A DNA stretch of 64,000 nt from NCBI GenBank assembly GCA_050951725.1, contig JBMNJO010000012.1, positions 124,001 to 188,000 of the forward strand, written 5' to 3'. The stretch comes from DTU052 sp050951725 (GTDB taxonomy: Bacteria; Bacillota; Syntrophomonadia; Syntrophomonadales; DTU052). A model generated the notes under the pieces. It searched no databases, had not been told where the DNA came from, and saw nothing but the letters and a program-made list of their open reading frames with translations. Below are positions 27,800-36,438 of this stretch, one piece after another (within the stretch, counting starts at the first letter, position 1; each line of letters begins with the position of its first letter). Made by a program: the position numbers and the translations under genes.

Positions 27800-28780
27800 T
27801 TATAATGCGATCCGGGGGGCGGTAATCGTATCCCGCAGTCGTGCCAACAGTTGGTCGTCCCTGGACAACCGGTCCCGGATGTCAAAGCAGGTGTTTTCTT
27901 CAACCTGGATGGTCCAGGAGGCTACCTTGCTGCCGAGGACTACGGCTTCGCGTAGAGGCAGCCGGCGGATAAGACCCGCGACTGTTCCGGAGAAGAATGC
28001 ATCACCGGCACCACTGGAATCGACTACGCGTGTTTCAAAAGCCGGCTGATAGCCTTCATCACCGGTTCGAGAGTCAGCATAAACCGAGCCCCGCGGACCC
28101 AGGGTTATGACCATTGAAGGCAGGCCCTCTCTTTTTACCAGGGCTTTCAACTCCTGCAATACCTCATTAATCTCTGATCCGGTTATATTCTTTCCTATTA
28201 AACGTCCAGCCTCAACATCATTACAGATAAAGCATTCAATGTGGCTCAGGAGATCGCGGTGTTTAAGAACTACGTCCAGGTTTCCGGGAATACCGTAGAC
28301 CGGCTTGTTATGCTGCCGGCTGATTTTGATCACCTTTTTTGCAATCTCAGCGTTTAAATCTATTTCCAGTACCACATGGCTGACCCGTTCCATAATCTCC
28401 TGGCCTCTGTTATCCACCATTTCCTGCAGAAGAGTGAGGTCAGGCATCTGAGAAATTGATCCGGCCAGATCTCCCTGCTGGTCTAACAAGGCCAACCAGA
28501 GTCCCATCCCGTGGCTTTTACTTACTCCCAGGTAGTCCAGATTTACCTGGGTCTGGCGCAAGCGTCGGGCTACCTCTTCACCCAGGGCTGAGTCATCGAT
28601 AGTGGATACAAAAAACACCTCCAGGTTTAATAGAGACAGATTCTGGGCAACATTTCGGCCCACACCACCATGGACAAACTTGATGCTGCCCAGGTTACGT
28701 CCATAGGGATCATATAGCTGCCTGGCAAATCCCTTGCAGTCCATAAAAACGGTTCCGATCACGGCTGCTCTCGGCTTCAT
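27800..28780 (-). CDS. PfkB-family carbohydrate kinase
   Basis: A 326-residue ribokinase-like sugar or nucleoside kinase. The N-terminal motif is FVHGGVGRNVAQNLSLL (substrate-binding glycines). The C-terminal PfkB signature is VVDSSGAGDAFFSGTVAGLI, with the catalytic aspartate in GAGDAF and the anion hole before it. The substrate is unclear: candidates are ribose, adenosine, or pseudouridine as in PsuK. No glycosidase gene is next to it to confirm pseudouridine. The ATG at 28780 has AGGAG 5 nt upstream; an ATG at 28819 lacks one. It is convergent with rng and divergent from the beta-propeller gene. Confidence 0.88.
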   Translation of the reverse strand: MKPRAAVIGTVFMDCKGFARQLYDPYGRNLGSIKFVHGGVGRNVAQNLSLLNLEVFFVSTIDDSALGEEVARRLRQTQVNLDYLGVSKSHGMGLWLALLDQQGDLAGSISQMPDLTLLQEMVDNRGQEIMERVSHVVLEIDLNAEIAKKVIKISRQHNKPVYGIPGNLDVVLKHRDLLSHIECFICNDVEAGRLIGKNITGSEINEVLQELKALVKREGLPSMVITLGPRGSVYADSRTGDEGYQPAFETRVVDSSGAGDAFFSGTVAGLIRRLPLREAVVLGSKVASWTIQVEENTCFDIRDRLSRDDQLLARLRDTITAPRIAL

Positions 28781-28887
28781 TGGTCTCCTCCTGCGTGTTG
28801 GATAAATTGCCCCAGACATCTAATTGGCTACCAGGAGGTGTAAATCCTGCCTTGAAATCACTCCCCAGGCATGTCCCGTGCGGAAAC

Positions 28888-28925
28888 CTCAAACTTAACC
28901 AATTGTAACTTTTCGCAAGGGAACC
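28888..28925 (-). repeat. Dispersed CCCCTGCGAAAAG repeat, copy C (fragment)
   Basis: The reverse complement reads GGTTCCCTTGCGAAAAGTTA and continues with TTAAGTTTGA, matching the right terminal 36 nt of the element at 52234-52337. It sits in the divergent promoter gap between the PfkB and beta-propeller genes. Confidence 0.45.
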
Positions 28926-29027
28926 AGGCAGATGATTTCCAAATGTAAGCTCTGCTGAAATATTGCGTAATTAGGGTAAAGCAGTTCTTTCGGCTGTCTG
29001 ACCATCATTGCCATGGGGAGGGACATA

Positions 29028-31313
29028 ATGAATTACTTAAACAACCTTATAAAAAATGATCGGAGATGGTTAACGGGCACCAGGCTCATCGCCCTGGCGG
29101 TTTTGATCGGGGTAATCATCTTCTATGGCGCCACCCGACCGGCCTGGACCGCACCGGGAGTGGCCAATGCCGATGGGGTTTCGTACCGGATTGAAGGACA
29201 GAATATAGTATTGTCCTGGGGTGAGAAGCCTACCGGGGGTTATGCCATAACCATCGATTCTTTGGAGGTTAGAGGGAATACCCTTACGGCCACCTATTCT
29301 CTCAAGGCCCCGGCACCGGGGGATATAGTGACTCAGGCCATAACCTACCCGGAGGCGAAGGCAGTAATTCCGGGTGCAGCTAAACCGGCGAAGGTCGAGT
29401 TAATCAGAAATGGCACTAAACCACCCCAGACTTTGCAGCCCAAGCTTGGCATACTGCCTTCGGTGGGTTCACTTGATAACCTGAAGAAGCTCCTGGAGCA
29501 GCAGGCTGCGGAAAACGGCCAGGACTACCAATACTATTTCCGGACCGAAGCCCAAAAAACAAAAGAGGTAGCGGCTGGGGCTGCTGCGCCTGCAGATTCC
29601 AACCGGGTAGCAAGTGAGGATATGGCGAACGATTACTCGAAAACCAACCTACAGGTGACCGGAGTGGATGAGGCCGATGTTGTCAAGACGGATGGAAACT
29701 ACATCTATCAGGTCAACAACCAGGAAATCAAGATAATCAGAGCTTATCCGGTCTCGAAGCTTCAGGTGTTATCAACCATAAGCTTTGCGGACAGCCGCTT
29801 TACTCCCCAGGAGTTGTATGTCGATGGAAGCCGGCTGGTGGTGATCGGCTCGTCATCTTCCGAATCGTATTATCCGGCGGAAAAAACCAGGGTCCCAAGT
29901 ATTTATCCGCCACCAATGAGCAGTCAGTTTGTCACGGCCCTGGTCTACGACATCACTGACCGGACCCAGGTGAAAAAGATCCGCGAAGTTGAGCTGGAAG
30001 GAAACTACATATCATCTCGTAAAGTCGGCAACCGACTGTACCTGGCCGCAAATAAATGGATCAACTACTATCGGCCGGAACTGGCTGAAGATGTTGATCT
30101 CCGGCCGTACTACCGTGACAGTGCGGCTGGTGACAAGATGCGGGCAATAGATTATTCCGCCATCCGGTACTTCCCGGAATGTGTTCGGCCGAACTACCTG
30201 GTGGTGGCCGGAATAAATCTCCTAGGGAATGAACCAGCTGTCATCTCTACTTATCTAGGTTCGGGGGAGAACATCTACTGCTCGGAAAAGAACCTTTATG
30301 TGGCCATCAGCCAATGGCAGTACCAGTCTCGGCCCCTACCAGCCGGTAAACGGGTTGTGCCGGAAATTATCGATTCCCGGGAGAGCAATACCAGGGTATA
30401 TCGACTGGCGTTAAACGACGGGCGACCTGAATGCACGGGGCAGGGCGAGGTACCCGGAACCATCCTCAACCAGTTTTCAATGGATGAGCATAACGGCTGT
30501 TTCCGGATAGCGACGACCACTGGCGAGATGTGGCGTACCGATGAAGGAACCTCCAAAAATAATATCTACGTTTTAAACGATCAAATGACTATTGTAGGCC
30601 GGCTAGAGAACATTGCTCCGGGTGAGAGGATCTATTCCACCAGGTTTATGGGTGACCGGGTTTATATGGTGACCTTCAGAAATGTCGATCCCCTCTTCGT
30701 TATCGATCTTAAGGATCCCAAAAAACCAGTGGTTCTGGGTGCCTTGAAAATACCGGGATACAGTGACTATCTACACCCATATGATGACCACCACATTATC
30801 GGCTTTGGCAAGGACACGGTGGAGGTTAAGACGGAATATGGGTCTCAGGCCTATTATACCGGGATGAAAATTGCGATGTTTGATGTCACCGATGTTACAA
30901 AACCCAAGGAAATGTTCAAAGAGATTATTGGTGACAGGGGAACTGAATCGGCACTCTTGCGTAATCACAAAGCGCTTCTGTTTTCCCGGGAGCGAAGTCT
31001 CCTGGCTTTCCCGGTAACAGTTATGAAAGCCCGACAAAAAGCACCGGTCAGTGGCATGCCTCAATATGGAGAGTTCGAGTTCCAAGGGGCTTATGTTTAC
31101 CGGGTAGACCTGAAAAACGGCTTTCAACTGCAGGCTCAGATTACCCACCTAACTGAAGAGGATTACCTCAAAGCCGGTGGTTCATGGTACAACAGCGGCC
31201 GAAACGTCGAACGAATCTTATACATAAATGACGGGCTTTACACCCTTTCCCAGGAAAGAGTCCGGGTCCACAATCTCAACACCTTCAAGGAAGCCGGCAA
31301 TCTCTGGTTTTAG
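29028..31313 (+). CDS. Secreted beta-propeller protein with N-terminal PrcB-like domain
   Basis: A 761-residue exported protein. A basic N-terminus and one hydrophobic helix (about 20-38, LIALAVLIGVIIFYGATRPA) look like a signal anchor. Residues about 50-120 (EKPTGGYAITIDSLEVRGNT) match the PrcB_C protease-stabilising fold. The rest is a beta-propeller of the type predicted to be secreted (DUF/PF09826-like). It contains QVTGVDEADVVKTDGNYIYQ and repeated blade strands such as VYMVTFRNVDPLFVIDLKDP, plus GYSDYLHPYDDHHIIGFGKD. The role is unknown; the family may bind proteases or surface ligands. ATG 29028 is chosen because GGGGAGGGA precedes it. A terminator follows at 31324. Confidence 0.8.
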   Translation: MNYLNNLIKNDRRWLTGTRLIALAVLIGVIIFYGATRPAWTAPGVANADGVSYRIEGQNIVLSWGEKPTGGYAITIDSLEVRGNTLTATYSLKAPAPGDIVTQAITYPEAKAVIPGAAKPAKVELIRNGTKPPQTLQPKLGILPSVGSLDNLKKLLEQQAAENGQDYQYYFRTEAQKTKEVAAGAAAPADSNRVASEDMANDYSKTNLQVTGVDEADVVKTDGNYIYQVNNQEIKIIRAYPVSKLQVLSTISFADSRFTPQELYVDGSRLVVIGSSSSESYYPAEKTRVPSIYPPPMSSQFVTALVYDITDRTQVKKIREVELEGNYISSRKVGNRLYLAANKWINYYRPELAEDVDLRPYYRDSAAGDKMRAIDYSAIRYFPECVRPNYLVVAGINLLGNEPAVISTYLGSGENIYCSEKNLYVAISQWQYQSRPLPAGKRVVPEIIDSRESNTRVYRLALNDGRPECTGQGEVPGTILNQFSMDEHNGCFRIATTTGEMWRTDEGTSKNNIYVLNDQMTIVGRLENIAPGERIYSTRFMGDRVYMVTFRNVDPLFVIDLKDPKKPVVLGALKIPGYSDYLHPYDDHHIIGFGKDTVEVKTEYGSQAYYTGMKIAMFDVTDVTKPKEMFKEIIGDRGTESALLRNHKALLFSRERSLLAFPVTVMKARQKAPVSGMPQYGEFEFQGAYVYRVDLKNGFQLQAQITHLTEEDYLKAGGSWYNSGRNVERILYINDGLYTLSQERVRVHNLNTFKEAGNLWF

Positions 31314-31323
31314 ATGCATATAG

Positions 31324-31359
31324 AGGAAGCAAGGGTTTAAGAATCCTTGCTTCCTTTTT
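31324..31359 (+). terminator. Terminator after the beta-propeller gene
   Basis: AGGAAGCAAGG (31324-31334) pairs with CCTTGCTTCCT (31345-31355) and runs into TTTT. Confidence 0.85.
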
Positions 31360-31531
31360 CCCACCCACCAGCAGCCAACCAGATTCGCTGTCAGCAAATC
31401 CCCCTTGCCGACTGCTCCGTATCCGGGTCAATCTCACCTGAATGTTCGATCTACATGGGGGCAGGAATTGGACAGTTATGGAAGAATATTTAATGTCAGG
31501 AACTATTTCTATATTAAGAGGGGGTAATTCG

Positions 31532-32383
31532 ATGGAAATCAAAAAGGTTGGAGTTTTGGGAGCAGGCATAATGGGAGCGGGTATTGCTCAGATCTGTGCC
31601 GAGGCCGGGTACGAGGTTATCCTGGTGGATGTAGCCGAAGCGTTTGTCAATAAAGGCTACCAGGGCATAGTCAAGAACTGGACCAGGGCGGTGGAGAAGG
31701 GGAAAAGGACGGCTGAGAACGTGGAAAAGTTCAAGGCTCTGATAACCACCAGCCTGGATAACAAGGACTTCAAAGACTGTGATGTAATCATAGAGGCCAT
31801 AATCGAGAATATCGATATCAAGAAAAAGGTATTTAAAGAGCTGGGAGAGATTTGTAAGGATTCCGCAGTCCTGGCCAGCAACACTTCAGCCCTCAGCATT
31901 ACCGAGATCGCTGCCGCCAGCGGGCGTCCCGAGTCAGTGGTTGGTATGCACTTCTTTAACCCGGTTCCGGTAATGAAGCTGGTCGAGGTTATACCTGGAG
32001 CCGTGACCAGCGAAACCGCCGTAGAAACCATCACTGAGCTGAGCATTAAAATAGGCAAAGAGCCGGTTAGAGCCCAGGAGACGCCTGGCTTTATAGTCAA
32101 CCGCATACTGGTCCCCTACATGAATGAAGCGGCGATGCTGTATCAGGAAGGGGTCCCGGCCGAGGCGATTGACAAGGCCATGAAACTGGGGGCCAACATG
32201 CCGATGGGTCCTTTGGCCCTGGCGGACCTGGTGGGCCTTGATACCTTACTTATGATCTGCGATTACTACTGGAGAGAGTTCGGGGACTCAAAATACCGCG
32301 CATCACTGGCCTTGAGAAATAAAGTGCGCGCCGGACACCTGGGAAGAAAAACCGGCAAGGGCTTCTACGACTATACCAAATAG
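31532..32383 (+). CDS. hbd: 3-hydroxybutyryl-CoA dehydrogenase
   Basis: NAD(P)-dependent 3-hydroxyacyl-CoA dehydrogenase of butyrate or PHB-type metabolism, interconverting acetoacetyl-CoA and 3-hydroxybutyryl-CoA. The Rossmann motif is GVLGAGIMGAGIAQ near the N-terminus. The catalytic histidine region is VVGMHFFNPVPVMKLVEVI, followed by ETPGFIVNRILVPYMNEA. From ATG 31532, behind GAGGGGG, it has 283 residues, the usual short form. Here it stands alone, not in a crt-bcd-etf cluster, so a specific pathway cannot be assigned from context. Longer in-frame starts upstream lack a ribosome binding site. Confidence 0.95.
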   Translation: MEIKKVGVLGAGIMGAGIAQICAEAGYEVILVDVAEAFVNKGYQGIVKNWTRAVEKGKRTAENVEKFKALITTSLDNKDFKDCDVIIEAIIENIDIKKKVFKELGEICKDSAVLASNTSALSITEIAAASGRPESVVGMHFFNPVPVMKLVEVIPGAVTSETAVETITELSIKIGKEPVRAQETPGFIVNRILVPYMNEAAMLYQEGVPAEAIDKAMKLGANMPMGPLALADLVGLDTLLMICDYYWREFGDSKYRASLALRNKVRAGHLGRKTGKGFYDYTK

Positions 32384-32423
32384 AAATGGGGACTTAACAG
32401 TGCACAACGGGAAGGATATGGCC

Positions 32424-32556
32424 GGTTCAAAAACCTTCTCAGTAATGCACCCTTGACAGGAAACAGCCGGCTGCCGGTACAGTAGCCGCACAAACCTGAA
32501 CTTGCGGCTTGAACCAATGTGAACGTAAATCCGATAGAATCGTGTTACCACAAAAG
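32424..32556 (+). ncRNA. Possible structured RNA downstream of hbd
   Basis: GGTTCAA (32424-32430) can pair with TTGAACC (32509-32515), enclosing AGCCGC/GCGGCT (32484-32489 with 32504-32509; the last base is shared) and a self-complementary AGCCGGCT. The stretch ends at a strong terminator at 32557. It may be the processed 3' end of the hbd message or a separate small RNA. No promoter is evident. Confidence 0.3.
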
Positions 32557-32587
32557 AAATCACCCTTTCCCGGAAAGGGTGATTTTT
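32557..32587 (+). terminator. Strong terminator about 170 nt after hbd
   Basis: AAATCACCCTTTCC is followed immediately by CGGAAAGGGTGATTTTT, giving a 12-14 bp stem with a tight loop and a T-run. Confidence 0.85.
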
Positions 32588-33174
32588 GCGCTTATTTATT
32601 CGATATATGTAGTAATGCTTAGTGTGATATCGTGCTTGAGACGGACTCTGCTGTTCTTGCCAGTTCTTTGTAGCAGGCCAAAACAAGGTTACTGGTTATG
32701 TTGATCATATGCCATTATGCAATATTCGTTTAAGTTCACGCAAATTCGACATAGGGAGTATTGATTGGTGTGGTTATCCTGCTTGAGGCGGAATTTACCC
32801 CGTTTCCCAGAAACGCCTCGAAGTTAGACGAAAACATGGTCTTGACTGGATAATGACATGCCATATACCAATCCCTTATAACGGTAATGTGAAATTATTC
32901 TCTCCATTCTTCGACATGCTTTAGTTTTCTCCAGAAAGGAGGTTTATAGAATTATTTGGAGAAGTATAATCGTTGCGAACTTAATCGGATAAGCTGCGAT
33001 CAAAATTCCTGATTCCTGTAGCAGTAACGGGAGGTCAAAGCACCGAAAATGACTCCCAGGACAATCGGGGAGTTTATCGGTGTTGCCATGGGAAACTCCC
33101 CTGCCTGGGATGACAACAGTATCAACCTGTCTCAGGGCTGCTGAACAGTGGCTGAAAACAGAAGGAGGGATTCG
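32588..33174 (+). promoter_or_regulatory. Long leader before rsbR, with a nested hairpin at 33054-33110
   Basis: No gene is supported in these 587 nt. Near its end a two-part stem is clear: TCCCAGG (33054-33060) with CCTGGGA (33104-33110), and inside it GGGGAGTTT (33067-33075) with AAACTCCCC (33093-33101). It lies about 65 nt before the rsbR start codon. Upstream, two imperfect direct copies of a 26-nt motif lie about 145 nt apart (32623-32649 and 32769-32794, sharing GCTTGAG). They could be regulator binding sites. Confidence 0.4.
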
Positions 33175-34527
33175 ATGAGACCAGAACGGCAACAGTTCAA
33201 TGATATCCTGGAGCAACTACCTGCTTACCTGATCCTGTTGACCCCCGATTATCAAGTTCCTTTCGCCAATCGTTTCTTTCGGGAGCGTTTTGGCGAAGCT
33301 CATGGTCAGCGCTGCTATGAGCATCTGTTCGGTAGGGGTGAACCCTGCGAGGTCTGTGAGAGCTTCATGGTCTTGGAAACGGGTAAGCCGCATGAGTGGC
33401 AATGGAATGGACCGGATGGCCGCAATTATCATATCCTTGACATCCCGTTCACTGATGAAGACGGCTCAACACTGATCCTGGAGATGGGGATTGACATTAC
33501 CGGATACAAGAAAGCCGAAGAAGAGCTGCAAAAGGCCTATGATGTTCTCGATGCCAGGGTTACTGAAAGGACAGCAGAGCTGAATCAGGAACTAGCCCAG
33601 CGTATGCAGGCTGAGGAGGCCTTCCGGGAGACCAATGCGTACCTGGAAAACCTGATAAACTATGCCAATGCTCCCATCATTGTCTGGGACCCGGATTACC
33701 GGATCGTCCGTTTTAACCATGCCTTTGAACGACTGACCGGGTACGTGGCTGAGGAGGTCATAGGCAAATCTCTGGAGATCCTTTTTCCTGATTCCCAGCG
33801 GGAGAAATCGATGGCCTTGATCCGCCGCACCGCACCCGGGGAGCGGTGGGAGGTGGTAGAAATTGCCATTGCCCATGTAGACGGCACCGTACGGACAGTA
33901 CTCTGGAACTCGGCGACCATTTTCCGGGAGGACGGTATCACTGTTGAGGCAACCATTGCCCAGGGCCAGGATATTACGGAGCGCAAAAAAGCCGAGGAAG
34001 ACCTGCTGAAATCACATGAAGAATTGGAGTTAAGAGTACAGGAGCGGACCTCTGATCTGGAAAAGCTTAATGAGACTCTACGGGCGGAAATTGAGGAACG
34101 TAAACGGGCTGAGGAAATCATATCCCGTCAGGCCCAAGAGATCCTGGAGGTTTCTACTCCGGTGATACAGATTTGGGACGGCATTGTTACTGTGCCCTTG
34201 ATCGGAACCCTGGACAGCCGGCGGACCCAGCAGCTTATGGAACAGCTGCTGCAGAAGATTGTAGAGACAGGCTCCCAGGTCGCATTGATTGATGTTACCG
34301 GAGTTCCTACTATAGATACAAAAACCGCCCAGTATCTGATTGAGACCATCAGTGCTGTGCGTCTATTAGGGACAGAGGTAGTGCTGACCGGCATCCGCCC
34401 CGAGATTGCCCGGACCCTGGTGCAGTTAGGAACCGATCTTTCAAACGTCAACACCCGCTCCTCTTTCTCAGCAGGATTGCTCTTTGCACTTAATCTATTG
34501 AAATTGGAGGTGGTCAAGCAGACTTGA
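33175..34527 (+). CDS. rsbR: RsbR-type stressosome sensor (PAS-PAS-STAS)
   Basis: Sensor subunit of a stressosome. From ATG 33175, 10 nt after AAGGAGGG, it has 450 residues. Two PAS domains are seen (about 5-115, FNDILEQLPAYLILLTPDYQ, and about 150-270, ENLINYANAPIIVWDPDYRI). Each ends in the DIT-x(4)-AEE signature and leads into a coiled coil. The C-terminal STAS domain (about 330-445) has the RsbR form VALIDVTGVPTIDTKTAQ and GIRPEIARTLVQLG. Threonines in these two segments correspond to the RsbT phosphorylation sites of RsbRA. PAS sensing replaces the globin-like N-terminus of Bacillus RsbR. It heads an operon with rsbS and rsbT. Confidence 0.9.
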   Translation: MRPERQQFNDILEQLPAYLILLTPDYQVPFANRFFRERFGEAHGQRCYEHLFGRGEPCEVCESFMVLETGKPHEWQWNGPDGRNYHILDIPFTDEDGSTLILEMGIDITGYKKAEEELQKAYDVLDARVTERTAELNQELAQRMQAEEAFRETNAYLENLINYANAPIIVWDPDYRIVRFNHAFERLTGYVAEEVIGKSLEILFPDSQREKSMALIRRTAPGERWEVVEIAIAHVDGTVRTVLWNSATIFREDGITVEATIAQGQDITERKKAEEDLLKSHEELELRVQERTSDLEKLNETLRAEIEERKRAEEIISRQAQEILEVSTPVIQIWDGIVTVPLIGTLDSRRTQQLMEQLLQKIVETGSQVALIDVTGVPTIDTKTAQYLIETISAVRLLGTEVVLTGIRPEIARTLVQLGTDLSNVNTRSSFSAGLLFALNLLKLEVVKQT

Positions 34528-34553
34528 AACCTGCAAGTAATAGGAGGATGAAG

Positions 34554-34931
34554 ATGGCAGACGATAGTATTTCGGTCATTAAGATACAGGATGTGCTGTT
34601 GGTAACTGTTCCATCCGACCCTGACGACGCATTGGTAAATATTTTGCAGAATAAAGTATTGCAGGGCATGGAACGACACCGGGTCAAGGGGCTGGTTTTG
34701 GATATCTCCGCCTGCCAGACGGTGGATTCCTTTTTTGCCCGGGTTATAACCGAAACGGCACAGATGGTAGTATTAATGGGCGGTAAAACAGTCATCGCCG
34801 GGATGCAGCCAAGCGTAGCTATCACCGCGACCCAACTTGGTCTCAAAATCGGAAATGCGTTAACGGCCTTGACTGTTGAGCATGCGCTGCAAAAAATCGG
34901 TGCAACAATACAACAGGAGCGAACAAAGTGA
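34554..34931 (+). CDS. rsbS: Stressosome scaffold protein RsbS
   Basis: Single-domain STAS protein (125 residues) that forms the stressosome core with RsbR and holds RsbT until stress. VDSF contains Ser59, which aligns with the serine phosphorylated by RsbT in Bacillus. The downstream segment VVLMGGKTVIAGMQPSVAIT is typical of RsbS. The ATG at 34554 is 7 nt after AGGAGG; an ATG at 34548 is too close. The stop codon overlaps the rsbT start by 4 nt. Confidence 0.93.
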   Translation: MADDSISVIKIQDVLLVTVPSDPDDALVNILQNKVLQGMERHRVKGLVLDISACQTVDSFFARVITETAQMVVLMGGKTVIAGMQPSVAITATQLGLKIGNALTALTVEHALQKIGATIQQERTK

Positions 34932-35338
34932 TCGAGTGCAACCATGGAACGGTAGATATTAGTGACGAAAGCGACATAATCGTAGCGAGGAAAACGATCC
35001 GTGTGGTATCCGAGAAACTCGGGTTCAGTTTAACGGATGTAACGCGCATAGTTACTGCGGTCTCTGAACTGGCGCGTAATATCTTTGTATATGCCGGTTC
35101 GGGTGTTATGAGCTGGTGTATTCTTGACCAGGGTAATGTCGTGGGAATCGAGTTGACCTTTGAAGATCATGGCCCTGGAATAAGTGACCTGGAACAGGTA
35201 ATGCAGGAAGGGTATTCAACCAGCAAAGGCCTGGGGCTGGGACTGCCCGGGTCCCGGAGGCTTATGGATGACATTGAGATCAGATCCCAGGTGGGTGAGG
35301 GGACCACGGTAGTCGTCAAGAAATGGCGGAGGTGTTAA
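34928..35338 (+). CDS. rsbT: Switch kinase RsbT
   Basis: GHKL-fold serine/threonine kinase (136 residues) that phosphorylates RsbS and RsbR, leaves the stressosome and activates a downstream partner. The N box is SELARNIFVYAG, the G1 box FEDHGPGI and the G2 box SKGLGLGLPGSRRLMDD. It starts at a GTG that overlaps the rsbS stop. In Bacillus its target is the phosphatase RsbU; no RsbU or sigma-B is in the window. The immediate next gene and the histidine kinases are therefore the likely partners. Confidence 0.94.
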   Translation: MIECNHGTVDISDESDIIVARKTIRVVSEKLGFSLTDVTRIVTAVSELARNIFVYAGSGVMSWCILDQGNVVGIELTFEDHGPGISDLEQVMQEGYSTSKGLGLGLPGSRRLMDDIEIRSQVGEGTTVVVKKWRRC

Positions 35339-35340
35339 GG

Positions 35341-36378
35341 TTGCATCTTCCCCCTGCTTGTAGACTAAAAGTTTCTCATTTGAGTGATGCCAGCGAGGCG
35401 CGCCGAATGCTGAAAGATATGGCCGGCATCCTTGGTTTTGCGGCTAAGGAGATTGGAGATTTGGCTATTGTGGTAACTGAACTGGTTACTAATATTGTCA
35501 TACATGCCAGGGACGGTGAGTTAATCTTAACTCCGCTCGAGGAAGAAGGTCGCCTGGGCATTAGGATTCAATCACAGGACAATGGCCCTGGAATTGCGGA
35601 TCCTGACCGGGTGGTAACCGATGGATACTCAACTTGTGGAGGTCTGGGCTACGGTTTGGGTACTGTTAACCGGCTTATGGATGAATTCATCATCGCGTCC
35701 CGACCTGATGGCCAACCCGGCACTCTCATTACCTGCCTGCGCTGGAACCTCCATTCTCTTCCCAACCTGGTTTCCTGTCCCCTCTCTTTTGGCATTGCCA
35801 CCCGTGCTCACCTTAACTCAAAATTTAATGGAGATTCATTTGCCGTTACGAAAGGGAATGGGTCAACTCTGGTGGCGCTCATCGATGGGTTGGGGCATGG
35901 GGAGCTTGCCCACTATGCTGCCCAGATGGCGAAAGAGTATGTGGAAAATCATTATGATCAACCTCTGCCAGCTCTCTTTGGCGGAGTAGCACAAGTGTGC
36001 CAGGCCAGTCGCGGAATCGTGATGGCTGTTGCCCGGTTCGATTGGGGGCGAAGCCCGATCAGGTTAACCTTTGCCAGCATTGGTAATATCGAAGCCAGGG
36101 TTTTCGGTTGTCCAACACCGATTAATCTGATGGCCCAACGTGGAGTAATAGGTTTCAATGCTCCCAGACCCAATGTTATAGAGCGTGATTGGAATCCCGC
36201 CTATACAATGGTTCTGCATACCGATGGCATAAACAACAAATGGCACTGGAATGAGTTCCCTGAGCTGGCTGAGGCGTCAGCTGGCTATGTCGCCCGGCGC
36301 CTTCTACAAACACTGGCCGGGAGCGACGATGATGCCACCGTAATAGTGGTGAGGGGATCTGAATGCGAATGGGAGTGA
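35341..36378 (+). CDS. RsbT-like kinase fused to a SpoIIE/RsbX-type PP2C phosphatase
   Basis: A two-domain protein of 345 residues. Residues 1-135 are a second GHKL anti-sigma-type kinase: VVTELVTNIVIHARDGELIL as N box, QDNGPGI as G1, and GGLGYGLGTVNRLMDE as G2. Residues about 145-345 are a SpoIIE-type phosphatase with the metal-binding aspartates in NGDSFAV, LIDGLGHGE, HTDGIN and DDDATVIVV. This is most like RsbX, which resets the stressosome by removing phosphate from RsbS and RsbR. The fusion puts opposing activities in one chain. The TTG at 35341 is chosen because GGAGGTG lies 6 nt upstream, inside the end of rsbT. The frame is also open from an ATG at 35323. Confidence 0.88.
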   Translation: MHLPPACRLKVSHLSDASEARRMLKDMAGILGFAAKEIGDLAIVVTELVTNIVIHARDGELILTPLEEEGRLGIRIQSQDNGPGIADPDRVVTDGYSTCGGLGYGLGTVNRLMDEFIIASRPDGQPGTLITCLRWNLHSLPNLVSCPLSFGIATRAHLNSKFNGDSFAVTKGNGSTLVALIDGLGHGELAHYAAQMAKEYVENHYDQPLPALFGGVAQVCQASRGIVMAVARFDWGRSPIRLTFASIGNIEARVFGCPTPINLMAQRGVIGFNAPRPNVIERDWNPAYTMVLHTDGINNKWHWNEFPELAEASAGYVARRLLQTLAGSDDDATVIVVRGSECEWE

Positions 36379-36438
36379 TCGAGGATACGCGATAACAATA
36401 AGGAACCCCTGTTTAAGAATAAGACGGTTAGAAAGAAG

